Of a stretch of 32,300 nucleotides of DNA, positions 15,226-22,140 are shown piece by piece. The stretch is from Clostridia bacterium (GTDB taxonomy: Bacteria > Bacillota > Clostridia > Oscillospirales > Acutalibacteraceae). Where the stretch lies: assembly GCA_017435865.1 (NCBI GenBank), contig JAFSEF010000030.1, forward strand, positions 1 through 32,300, given 5' to 3'. The translations under genes were made by a program, and so were the position numbers. Under the pieces are notes generated by a model. It was given only the letters and a program-made list of their open reading frames with translations, did not search any database and was not told the origin of the DNA. Positions within the stretch are counted from its first letter, which is position 1. The number at the start of each line of letters is the position of its first letter.

Positions 15226-16149
15226 TTATTTAAGGAAACCTTCGATGATGATGTTTTCGGCTTCCTGTTCGTCGATGCCGAAGGTCATGAGCTTCAAAAG
15301 CTGATCGTTGTTGATTCTGCCGATGGCTGCTTCATGGACGATCTGTGCATCGGGATGGTTTGCGGTGATGGCAGGTACGGAACGGATCTTTGCGTTGTCC
15401 ATCAGAATGGAATCGCACTGAATGTGTGCCCTGCAGGCTGCATTGCCGACCGCATTGGGGAAGAACACCTGCGAAGAGGTATCCTTTGCAACGGAACGTG
15501 AAATGATCTGTGCACTTGCACCGCTGCCGTTGAGTTCGACTGTCATTTCCGACTCTGCGACCTGCTCACCGTGGGTCATCAGACGTTCTGTGACAACCAA
15601 ACGGGCATTGTCGGCAAGCACGGCATCAGTGGTGCGTTTGGTGGAGTCAATGCCGCGGATCTGCACGCTTTCCATTTCGCACAGCGAGCCGCTTTCCATA
15701 TAAATCTTTGTGGCGGGATTCATCATCTTGCCGCCTGTGCCGTCACCGTCACCGTAATGCTTTTCAACATACTTCACCTGTGCATTTTTGCCGATGAAGA
15801 AACGATGCACGCCGTCGTGACGGCTTTCGTCGCAGCCGCTGTTGTGAATGCCGCAACCGGCGATGATGGTGACCACAGCACCTTCACCAATGTAAAAATC
15901 ATTGTAAACGGTTTCGGCATGACCGCTTTCGGTAATGATAACGGGAATGTGAACCGTTTCATCCTTCGCAAAGGGTTTGATGGTAATGTCGATTCCGGGT
16001 TTGTCGGTCTTGGTGGTGATGTCCACCGTTTCGGTAACCTTGCGTTCGGCACTCAGGCCGTTTTTGCGGATGTTGTAAGCCGTATTTTCAGGCAGGTAAG
16101 AAAGATCCGCAATTTTATCGAGCAGGTTGAAATCATATCTTTCAAGCAT
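15226..16149 (-). CDS. sufB: SufB/SufD family Fe-S scaffold protein
   Basis: A 307-aa SufBD-fold protein, shorter than classical SufB (about 470 aa) because the N-terminal region is reduced. The beta-helix core is recognisable: GHAETVYNDFYIGEGAVVTI, SRHDGVHRFFIG, an ISRSVAKDTSSQ strand, ACRAHIQCDSILM and the conserved HEAAIGRI, where family members carry the conserved C-terminal His and Glu. It would form the scaffold for iron-sulfur cluster assembly with SufC in the cytoplasm. The ATG at 16149 has GGAGGTG 7 nt upstream; a longer reading frame to 16263 overlaps sufC and is not needed. It starts one base after the sufC stop, so translation is coupled. No sufS, sufU or sufD is adjacent. Confidence 0.9.
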   Translation of the reverse strand: MLERYDFNLLDKIADLSYLPENTAYNIRKNGLSAERKVTETVDITTKTDKPGIDITIKPFAKDETVHIPVIITESGHAETVYNDFYIGEGAVVTIIAGCGIHNSGCDESRHDGVHRFFIGKNAQVKYVEKHYGDGDGTGGKMMNPATKIYMESGSLCEMESVQIRGIDSTKRTTDAVLADNARLVVTERLMTHGEQVAESEMTVELNGSGASAQIISRSVAKDTSSQVFFPNAVGNAACRAHIQCDSILMDNAKIRSVPAITANHPDAQIVHEAAIGRINNDQLLKLMTFGIDEQEAENIIIEGFLK

Positions 16150-16150
16150 C

Positions 16151-16894
16151 TTACTGCACCTCCTCATTTCCGCGCAGACCGCACTTGCGATCAAATTCTC
16201 CGAGCAGTGTCGGGAAAACTTCATCCTTGCTGCCGCGTGTGCGTACTTTGCCGTCGGCAACAACGATCAGTTCGTCCGCAAGCTGCATGATGCGTTCCTG
16301 ATGTGAGATGATGACGGTGCTGCCCTTCTGGTTGCTGTTGCGTTCCATGCGGAACGATTCAACAAGCATCGTAAAGCTCCACAGGTCAATGCCTGCTTCA
16401 GGTTCATCATAAATGGCAAGCTGCGGTTCACGTGCCATGAGGGTTGCAATTTCAATTCGCTTGACCTCACCGCCCGACAAAGAGGTGTCCACTTCGCGGT
16501 TGAGGTAGTCCATGGAACAAAGTCCGACTTTGGTGAGGTACGCACAGCATTCGTCCTCGGGAAGATCATGTCCGTGGGCAAGACTCAGCAGTCTGCGTAC
16601 GGTCATTCCCTTGAAACGGGGCGGCTGCTGAAAAGCATAACCGATGCCTTTTTTGGCACGTTCGGAGACAGACAGATTGGTGATATCTTCATCGTTGAAA
16701 AGAATCTGACCCGCTGTGGGTTTTTCAATACCCATAATGAGTCTTGCAAGCGTGGATTTACCGCCGCCGTTGGGGCCGGTAATAACATAAAACTTTCCTT
16801 CCTCAAGGGTAAGGCTTATATTATCTATGATCCCCAGCTCTCTGCCGTTGACTTCATCACTGACGGAGAAGCTGACATTTTTTAATTCTAACAT
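16151..16894 (-). CDS. sufC: SufC Fe-S assembly ATPase
   Basis: A 247-aa soluble ABC-type ATPase. It has Walker A GPNGGGKST, Q-loop YAFQQPPRFKG, the SufC-style signature LSGGEVKRIEIA, Walker B LAIYDEPEAGID and the switch His in IISHQER. SufC powers cluster assembly on the SufB-type scaffold. The ATG at 16894 is preceded by AAGGAG 7 nt upstream. A frame extending to 16990 would run through the promoter and is rejected. It is the first gene of a two-gene operon with sufB. The pairing of one SufC with one short SufB-like protein resembles the minimal SUF-like systems known from anaerobic bacteria and archaea. Confidence 0.92.
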   Translation of the reverse strand: MLELKNVSFSVSDEVNGRELGIIDNISLTLEEGKFYVITGPNGGGKSTLARLIMGIEKPTAGQILFNDEDITNLSVSERAKKGIGYAFQQPPRFKGMTVRRLLSLAHGHDLPEDECCAYLTKVGLCSMDYLNREVDTSLSGGEVKRIEIATLMAREPQLAIYDEPEAGIDLWSFTMLVESFRMERNSNQKGSTVIISHQERIMQLADELIVVADGKVRTRGSKDEVFPTLLGEFDRKCGLRGNEEVQ

Positions 16895-16961
16895 GGGAAT
16901 ACTCCTTGGTTTTTGCATTTGGGTTTTTTCGGCAAAACAATACCGATTCTTCCCTATTTTC

Positions 16962-16990
16962 AGTATACACGAAATCACTGTTTTTAGCAA
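16962..16990 (-). promoter_or_regulatory. Promoter of the sufC-sufB operon
   Basis: On the minus strand TTGCTA (16985-16990), 17-nt spacer, TATACT (16962-16967), giving a leader of about 60 nt. No IscR-like or Fe-S-responsive operator is recognisable by eye. Confidence 0.65.
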
Positions 16991-17047
16991 GTATATTTTA
17001 AGCTGAAAAACAAATAAGACTCATTTTTCTGCAACAGGAAATAAGCA

Positions 17048-17076
17048 TTGCCAAAGCAAACCTCTTATTGTATAAT
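17048..17076 (+). promoter_or_regulatory. Promoter of the GH30-symporter operon
   Basis: TTGCCA (17048-17053), 17-nt spacer, TATAAT (17071-17076), 20 nt before the ATG. No clear catabolite or sugar operator is visible. Confidence 0.75.
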
Positions 17077-17096
17077 AAAAAAAAGGGGATGAGATT

Positions 17097-18494
17097 ATGA
17101 ACACTGTTATCACAATTCACACCGACCGCACCGCACAGACCATGGAGGGATTCGGTGCCAGCGGTGCATGGTGGGCACAGGTGGTCGGAGGATGGACCGA
17201 ACCCGACCCCGAAAGCGGTCTGCCCGTCCGTGACCGCATTGCACAACTGCTTTATGACAAAGAAAAAGGAATCGGAATGACCTGTTACCGTCACAATCTC
17301 GGCGGCGGTTCACAGAATTCGAAGTCTTCCGTCTTTCCCGAAACCTGCCGCATGGCAGAATGCCATTTAAAAAACGACGGCACCTATGACTGGAACCGCG
17401 ACAAAAACGCGGTGGACATGCTTCTTTCCTGTGTCAAAAACGGTTGTGAAGAAGTGGTGCTGTTCTGCAATTCGCCGCCCGAACGCTATACCAAAAACGG
17501 CAAAAGCTGTCTGGACAGAGCCGGACAGACCAACCTGCATCGCAAAAACTATGCTCCCTTTGCGGACTACTGCGTGGAAGTGACAAAACATTTTCTGCAA
17601 CAAGGTGTTCCCGTAAAGTTTGTTTCCCCCGTCAATGAACCCGTGTGGGTCTGGACGGACAAAAACGGACAGGAAGGTTGTCACTACCGTCCGTGGCAGG
17701 TGCACTCTCTGATGCGTGTGATGGCAGACCGTTTTCAGGCTTCGGGTTTGCCCGTAAAACTCTCGGGTGCGGAAAACGGAGATCTTCGCTGGTTCAACAA
17801 AACCTATTCCCGTATTATGCTCGGTGACAAAAAAATAGCAGCTGCATCCGACGGTGTGGATGTGCATTCCTATTTCCTGCCGTCCCCTATACCCATCGGT
17901 TTTCTTGCAAAATTTGTCAATGACCGTCTCAGCTTCGTCAGACGGTTCCGCAAATGGCTGGATCGTCATTATCCGACCGCAAAGGTACGAGTCAGTGAAT
18001 GGACGCATATGCAGGGCGGCAGAGATTACGGTATGGATTCTGCCCTTGTACAGACCGAAACGGTGCTCGATGACCTGACTCTGCTCAATGCCTGTGCATG
18101 GCAGCACTGGATCGCGGTCTCCAATGTGGATTACTGCGACGGTCTTTTGTACATTGACCTCAACAAACCGGGATTTGAATTGACAAAACGATATTATGCT
18201 TTCGGCAACTTCTCAAAATTTATTCCTGTCGGTGCTGTCCGTGTGCATGCGGAATGCAACCATGCGGACGTAAAACTGGCCGCATTCCGCAAGAGCACAA
18301 AAACAGTGCTTGTTGTGATGAACAAAGGTGAAACGGACATTCCGCTGACCATTGCTGCACTGCAGGACAAACAGGTGCAGATGTTCACAACCGACAAAAA
18401 CAACGATCTTACCGAAACAACCACCAAAGCTTCCGACATTGTGTTGCCGCAAAAATCGGTCTGCACACTGATCATTGAGGAGGAAAACGCATGA
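17097..18494 (+). CDS. Glycoside hydrolase family 30-like enzyme, cytoplasmic
   Basis: The 465-aa protein opens with TMEGFGASGAWWAQ, the start of the GH30 (alpha/beta)8 barrel. PVNEPVW places the acid/base Glu at residue 181 and VRVSEWTHMQGG the nucleophile Glu at residue 301. A C-terminal beta-sandwich follows (about 380-465: VLVVMNKGETDIPL). No signal peptide is present, so it acts inside the cell on imported oligosaccharides or glycosides. GH30 includes glucosylceramidases, beta-1,6-glucanases, xylanases and beta-xylosidases; the specificity cannot be read here. AGGGG lies 8 nt before the ATG. Its stop overlaps the start of the sugar symporter gene by 4 nt (ATGA), supporting a joint role in import and cleavage. 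Confidence 0.85.
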   Translation: MNTVITIHTDRTAQTMEGFGASGAWWAQVVGGWTEPDPESGLPVRDRIAQLLYDKEKGIGMTCYRHNLGGGSQNSKSSVFPETCRMAECHLKNDGTYDWNRDKNAVDMLLSCVKNGCEEVVLFCNSPPERYTKNGKSCLDRAGQTNLHRKNYAPFADYCVEVTKHFLQQGVPVKFVSPVNEPVWVWTDKNGQEGCHYRPWQVHSLMRVMADRFQASGLPVKLSGAENGDLRWFNKTYSRIMLGDKKIAAASDGVDVHSYFLPSPIPIGFLAKFVNDRLSFVRRFRKWLDRHYPTAKVRVSEWTHMQGGRDYGMDSALVQTETVLDDLTLLNACAWQHWIAVSNVDYCDGLLYIDLNKPGFELTKRYYAFGNFSKFIPVGAVRVHAECNHADVKLAAFRKSTKTVLVVMNKGETDIPLTIAALQDKQVQMFTTDKNNDLTETTTKASDIVLPQKSVCTLIIEEENA

Positions 18495-20719
18495 ACCTTG
18501 TAACAAAAGCTTTTGACCTTGTGCGGGATGTGCGTGCCTATTGGAACCATCCCGCAACGGGTGACCACGTTGCCTACAAAGAATATCTCATGCTGTCCGT
18601 CGGCTGGCTGGGAATGCGGCTTGCGACCTCATTCGGGTTCGGATTCAGTGTCAACGATGCCTTTACCGCCACCACGCTGCATATGACCCACCGCGATCTG
18701 ATTATTCTCGGTTATATCTGCACCGCAATCGGATATGTGACCGCACCGCTGAATGCATGGATCATTGACCATCTGCGAAGCCGTGACGGCAAATACCGCG
18801 TTTACACAAAACTGGCTGTCCCTGCAGCCGCATTGTCTATGATTGCTCTGTTTTTGCCGTATGAAAAAATGGGGTACACAAAAATGGTGGTGTCGCTGTT
18901 TCTTATCGGGCAAATTGAGGGCTATGTCAAAGGATGGTACTCCACAGGTGTAAATAACCTTGTGTATGTTATCTCCCCCAATTCACAGGAACGTGTCCGC
19001 ATTATGATGGTGTCGAGCCTTGTGCATAATTTTGCACCCACACTGACAGGTCTGTTCATGCCCATTCTGTCGGATCTGTTTGCGGACGGCAACCTGTATC
19101 ACATCAACACCTACCGCATGATCTATCCGTTCTTCATCGTCATTGGTACCGCCATGAGCATGACAGCCTATTTCGGTGTGCGTGAAAGAATTGTGCAACC
19201 CGTCTCCGCAGTTGCAGACCTCAGTTTCCGCGATGCTCTGCGTGCGGTGCTGTCCAACAAATATTTCTGGATCAAGTGCACCGATGCATGGAACGATTTC
19301 ATGGAATCGTGCAAGAACATTCTTCTGCAATGGCTTTTCCATTACGGCAAGGTCGGCTCCATGACCATGTACGGCATCATCGACACCGTAACCTACAATT
19401 CGTCCATGTGGGCCATGCTGTTCTCCCCTACACTCATCCGTGTGCTCGGCAAACGCAAATTCAAGATCATCAAAAACACAAGCCAGGTTTTCATTACCCT
19501 GGGCTTGCTGCTGACTTACAAAAAGAGTATTTTCCTGATTGCGGTGTTTTTCTTCCTCAACCGCTTCTGGGATACAACGGAAGTTGTTGACCGTGCCATT
19601 GAGTCAGATATCCGCGACTATCAACAATACCTGTCAGGCGAACGCATTGACGGTGCATTCGGTCTGGTGGAACACTATGTCGGCGGTGCCGTCGGAGCCG
19701 TGACAAACCTGTTTATTCCGTGGGTCTACCGCAAAAACGGTTTTGACGGAACGGATTATTCGGTGCTGCAGGTTTATGATGACAACGGCAACTACAATGC
19801 AGACAACGTGCTGTATAAACTGTTGGATGTGCTGATGAAAGTCAGTCTTGTCGGTGCGGTTGTTGACATCATTCCGTGGTTCTTCTATGACCTGACGGAA
19901 GCAGGACAAAAGGGTATCATCCGCGTCATCCGTCTGCGGTCGGCTGTCGAGGACAAGGCAGCAGGTCTGCTTGACGACGAACTCTACTGCGAAGCGTGTG
20001 AAGGTGTTCTTGCCGCACGTACACATGAGAACGAAACGCAGGCGGAAATTACCCGTGCAAAAACAAAAGAAGACCACGAAGCCAACAAGGCAAAACGCAG
20101 CCTGAACGAAGAAATTGAGATTGCAGCCTTTGTCAACACCGAACTCAATCGCTATGAAACTGACTTCGGCAGAGCCGTACTTGCTCTGAGCCGACAGATT
20201 CTCAGCTACGGTGAGAACAACTTCTTTTTACACGCGGATGAACTTCTTGCCTCAGCTAAAGCACTGCCAAAGGGCGGAACCAATGCCGAAAAAACACAAC
20301 GCCGTGATTTTATCGGTCTTATAAAGAGCATTCCCCGTATTCAGAAAACCGTTACAAAGCACTACCCTGACGGTATTCAGCCTTTTGACCCGGCAGAACC
20401 CGAAAACGCCTACCGTATGCCGACTGACACAGCCGAACAGAAAAAGGCCCGCAATGCTGCCATCCGACAGGCAAAACGCAACCGCAACACCTATGCACGG
20501 GTTACAAAACCCTACCTTGCAGCAAAACGCAATGTGCTGCTGGACGCTTGCTACCGCGACATGGACACATTCCTTGCAGACTATGATGCTGCAAAGACAC
20601 GCAGACAAGCGGCACATGATGCAGATTTGGCCGCAGCACAACAGAAAAAGCAAGCCCGTGATGCCGAAACCGGCCTCCGTCTGAAAGAAAAACAAGCAAA
20701 AAAGAGAATCCGCAAATAA
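18491..20719 (+). CDS. GPH/MFS-type sugar symporter with long charged C-terminal extension
   Basis: The 742-aa protein has an N-terminal half of about 475 residues with some 12 predicted membrane helices. The loop DHLRSRDGKYRVYTK after the second or third helix is the pattern of the glycoside-pentoside-hexuronide:cation symporter family, whose members are usually 450-500 aa. Residues about 475-742 form an extra hydrophilic region, Lys/Arg/Ala/Glu-rich with helical, coiled-coil-like stretches (AEITRAKTKEDHEANKAKRS, and a very basic end). I do not recognise a domain in it. GAGGAGG is 7 nt before the ATG, inside the preceding GH30 gene. It presumably imports the GH30 substrate with a cation. Confidence 0.82.
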   Translation: MNLVTKAFDLVRDVRAYWNHPATGDHVAYKEYLMLSVGWLGMRLATSFGFGFSVNDAFTATTLHMTHRDLIILGYICTAIGYVTAPLNAWIIDHLRSRDGKYRVYTKLAVPAAALSMIALFLPYEKMGYTKMVVSLFLIGQIEGYVKGWYSTGVNNLVYVISPNSQERVRIMMVSSLVHNFAPTLTGLFMPILSDLFADGNLYHINTYRMIYPFFIVIGTAMSMTAYFGVRERIVQPVSAVADLSFRDALRAVLSNKYFWIKCTDAWNDFMESCKNILLQWLFHYGKVGSMTMYGIIDTVTYNSSMWAMLFSPTLIRVLGKRKFKIIKNTSQVFITLGLLLTYKKSIFLIAVFFFLNRFWDTTEVVDRAIESDIRDYQQYLSGERIDGAFGLVEHYVGGAVGAVTNLFIPWVYRKNGFDGTDYSVLQVYDDNGNYNADNVLYKLLDVLMKVSLVGAVVDIIPWFFYDLTEAGQKGIIRVIRLRSAVEDKAAGLLDDELYCEACEGVLAARTHENETQAEITRAKTKEDHEANKAKRSLNEEIEIAAFVNTELNRYETDFGRAVLALSRQILSYGENNFFLHADELLASAKALPKGGTNAEKTQRRDFIGLIKSIPRIQKTVTKHYPDGIQPFDPAEPENAYRMPTDTAEQKKARNAAIRQAKRNRNTYARVTKPYLAAKRNVLLDACYRDMDTFLADYDAAKTRRQAAHDADLAAAQQKKQARDAETGLRLKEKQAKKRIRK

Positions 20720-20778
20720 ACAAAACAACAAAATTGAAAAAACTGTTTGTCTCTTTTTTTGTTTTGTTTTTTGTTTAG

Positions 20779-20808
20779 ACAGCCGTCCCTCTGCAGGGGG
20801 ACGGCTGT
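20779..20808. terminator. Strong inverted repeat between convergent genes, possible terminator
   Basis: An 11-bp perfect stem ACAGCCGTCCC / GGGACGGCTGT with an 8-nt loop. The T-rich tract lies upstream on the plus strand (20750-20775), and only TTGCCTTTGTT follows it, so a classical terminator is not certain on either strand. It sits between the symporter and the GNAT-DUF3795 gene, which converge. Confidence 0.5.
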
Positions 20809-20853
20809 TGCCTTTGTTATAGCGTTTTTTGAAATTGTCACCACAAAAAACTC

Positions 20854-21735
20854 TCATTCACCTTTCAACATCCTGAAAATTTCTTCTTCACTGCCGCAGT
20901 TGTCGTAATCGCCGATCAATTCACCTGGATAGTGATATTGCACACCGCTTTGTTTGTTTCTCAACACACAGGCGGCAAGTTCGTCAACACCGTATTGTTT
21001 TGCAAATGCGGCAAATGCCTTGATTCTTGGTTTGTCAAATATTGTTCCGTCACACGGGAAATCGGGACATTCCCAACAACCGTTCAGTTTTTTTTCTTTG
21101 CAACAATTGTAGTTTTTGCACCAACCGTGTTCACTGCAACCGCCTTCCTGACAGCCGACACAGGTTGCATCGTGCTCACATACGCAACAAGCAAGCCCGC
21201 AATATGCGATCGGGGAACGTCTTTTTCTTACATAATAATAACCGCCGGGACGGAAATCATTGGTCAGAATGAAACCAAACTTTTTTATCGTGTCGGTACG
21301 CATTGCAAATTCGGGCAATACCTTGATACACATGATCAGTACATCAAAATCCGTATAAAAATGATGAACGGCACAGGACAGTAACTCGCTGAAATATGAC
21401 GGTGTTTCATATGCGGAACATAAGTCAATTCGCAACACACCAAATTCGCCACCGAAAATTTCAACCGTGCCGATTGCTTCTTTATTCTCTTTATCAACCA
21501 CTGCGAAACGCACATATCGCTGCTGTTTGTATTCTGACAGCCAGAATAAAATTGCCGCTTCCATTTCTGCAACGCTTTCAAAATAAAAACTGCTTGTGCA
21601 GGCATCGGCATTCATGCGTGCAACCGCCTCTTTGTCTGCATAACATTGCAAAAGGTCTTCGGCATCATTTACGGAAATAAGGCGCAAGATAAAACTTTCC
21701 GTTTCATAAGTCGGGCAATGAATATACGGGTTCAT
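20854..21735 (-). CDS. GNAT acetyltransferase fused to a Cys-rich DUF3795 domain
   Basis: In the 293-aa product, residues 1-165 look like a RimJ/RimL-type GNAT domain (ETESFILRLISVNDAEDLLQ, then AIGTVEIFGG, then IKKFGFIL). Residues about 172-270 match DUF3795: IAYCGLACCVCEHD, many Cys in C-x2-C spacing, then GCWECPDFPCD and IKAFAAFAKQYG. The Cys-rich part probably binds metal. Stand-alone DUF3795 proteins are common in Clostridia; the function is unknown. AAGGAG is 7 nt before the ATG. The motif A region of the GNAT part departs from the canonical acetyl-CoA loop (R-x-x-G-x-G/A), so catalytic activity is uncertain. A LexA-like box overlaps the predicted leader. Confidence 0.8.
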   Translation of the reverse strand: MNPYIHCPTYETESFILRLISVNDAEDLLQCYADKEAVARMNADACTSSFYFESVAEMEAAILFWLSEYKQQRYVRFAVVDKENKEAIGTVEIFGGEFGVLRIDLCSAYETPSYFSELLSCAVHHFYTDFDVLIMCIKVLPEFAMRTDTIKKFGFILTNDFRPGGYYYVRKRRSPIAYCGLACCVCEHDATCVGCQEGGCSEHGWCKNYNCCKEKKLNGCWECPDFPCDGTIFDKPRIKAFAAFAKQYGVDELAACVLRNKQSGVQYHYPGELIGDYDNCGSEEEIFRMLKGE

Positions 21736-21756
21736 TCAAAATCTCCTTATTAAAAA

Positions 21757-21770
21757 CGAACATTTGTTCT
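21757..21770 (-). promoter_or_regulatory. lexA-box: LexA-like SOS box at the GNAT-DUF3795 promoter
   Basis: CGAACATTTGTTCT contains GAAC-N4-GTTC, the core of the Gram-positive LexA (DinR) operator. It lies 12 nt downstream of the -10, near the expected transcription start, where repressor binding would block initiation. Identification rests on one match by eye. Confidence 0.5.
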
Positions 21771-21781
21771 GTTTTGCTTTG

Positions 21782-21810
21782 AGTATACTACATTCCATTT
21801 TACTTGTCAA
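21782..21810 (-). promoter_or_regulatory. Promoter of the GNAT-DUF3795 gene
   Basis: On the minus strand TTGACA (21805-21810), 17-nt spacer, TATACT (21782-21787). Confidence 0.8.
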
Positions 21811-21838
21811 TGCAAATTAACAAACTTTTCCCGAAATA

Positions 21839-21867
21839 TTGACAAAATCCGACACATGCGGTATACT
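21839..21867 (+). promoter_or_regulatory. Promoter of the 29-aa toxin-like peptide
   Basis: TTGACA (21839-21844), 17-nt spacer, TATACT (21862-21867). Transcription would start near 21874-21877, at the beginning of the CGTAGAGGC repeat. Confidence 0.8.
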
Positions 21868-21876
21868 TGCTTTGAT

Positions 21877-21907
21877 CGTAGAGGCGGCTTAAAAGGCGGT
21901 TGGTGTC
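21877..21907 (+). repeat. Inverted repeat arm 1 (5' end of the peptide mRNA)
   Basis: The sequence begins CGTAGAGGC and ends GGCGGTTGGTGTC. It is nearly identical to the minus-strand reading of 22055-22086 (CGTAGAGGC ... AGCGGTTAGTGTC). Between these ends, the first copy has CTTAAAA and the second TTTAAA. Each copy starts at the predicted start site of its own promoter. Confidence 0.75.
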
Positions 21908-21911
21908 AACT

Positions 21912-21925
21912 CCTCCAAAAGGAGG
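21912..21925 (+). promoter_or_regulatory. Hairpin sequestering the peptide's ribosome binding site
   Basis: CCTCC (21912-21916), loop AAAA, GGAGG (21921-21925). The whole Shine-Dalgarno core, 8 nt before the ATG, would be paired in the folded mRNA, as in several type I toxin messages. Confidence 0.65.
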
Positions 21926-21933
21926 TGAGACAT

Positions 21934-22023
21934 ATGCCCATTACTTTAACATTCCATATTTGTAACATAACGATTACAATAAGAATTAAGGTAAAAAGCA
22001 ACAACCGCCACTCTGCCAAGTGA
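21934..22023 (+). CDS. 29-aa hydrophobic peptide, putative type I toxin
   Basis: The peptide starts MPITLTFHICNITITIRIKV and ends with a basic tail KSNNRHSAK. Residues 3-18 are dominated by Ile/Thr/Leu/Phe in an alternating pattern, which suits a membrane-inserting segment or beta strand. GGAGGTG lies upstream of the ATG, held in a hairpin. The last codons run into the bidirectional terminator, so the tail NNRHSAK is partly fixed by the terminator stem. I recall similar short peptides ending in NNRHS-x-K from other Firmicutes but cannot name the family. Assignment as a toxin rests on the locus layout: convergent promoters, overlapping 3' ends and a hidden ribosome binding site. Confidence 0.65.
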   Translation: MPITLTFHICNITITIRIKVKSNNRHSAK

Positions 22024-22085
22024 CGGTTGTTTGATGAAATAAAAAATCAAGCAAGACACTAACCGCTTTAAACGGTAGCCTCTAC
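21993..22085 (-). ncRNA. Predicted antisense RNA (antitoxin) of the 29-aa peptide gene
   Basis: A perfect consensus promoter on the minus strand predicts a start near 22085. The shared terminator followed by TTGCTTTTTAC on this strand predicts an end near 21993, giving an RNA of about 93 nt without a convincing reading frame. It is complementary to the 3' end of the peptide mRNA, including the last codons and the terminator stem. Its 5' 30 nt nearly repeat the 5' end of the peptide mRNA. Confidence 0.6.
22000..22031. terminator. Shared bidirectional terminator of the toxin-antitoxin-like locus
   Basis: AACAACCGCCACT (22000-22012) pairs with AGTGACGGTTGTT (22019-22031), with one C-A mismatch on the plus strand. 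On the minus strand it is followed by GCTTTTTAC, on the plus strand by TGATGAAAT, so it is stronger for the antisense RNA. Confidence 0.7.
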
Positions 22086-22086
22086 G
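22055..22086 (-). repeat. Inverted repeat arm 2 (5' end of the antisense RNA)
   Basis: Read on the minus strand it begins CGTAGAGGCTACCG and ends AGCGGTTAGTGTC, near-identical at both ends to arm 1 at 21877-21907. If one plus-strand transcript read through, the two arms would pair and close the whole locus. Confidence 0.75.
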
Positions 22087-22091
22087 GTTAC

Positions 22092-22120
22092 ATTATAACT
22101 GTTTTCTTCCGATTTGTCAA
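22092..22120 (-). promoter_or_regulatory. Consensus promoter of the antisense RNA
   Basis: On the minus strand TTGACA (22115-22120), 17-nt spacer, TATAAT (22092-22097): both hexamers and the spacing are exact consensus. This is stronger than the peptide promoter, as expected for an antitoxin RNA. Confidence 0.85.
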
Positions 22121-22140
22121 TGCAGATCGGAAGTTTTTTG

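Noticed and set aside
16895-16990. N-terminal extension of SufC to 16990
   Set aside because: It would include the promoter -10 and -35 in the coding sequence; the ATG at 16894 has a proper ribosome binding site and gives the family's normal length.
21993-22085. Riboswitch or attenuator upstream of the ABC exporter
   Set aside because: The hairpins lie downstream of the exporter's end, not upstream of a start, and the convergent promoters explain the structure better.
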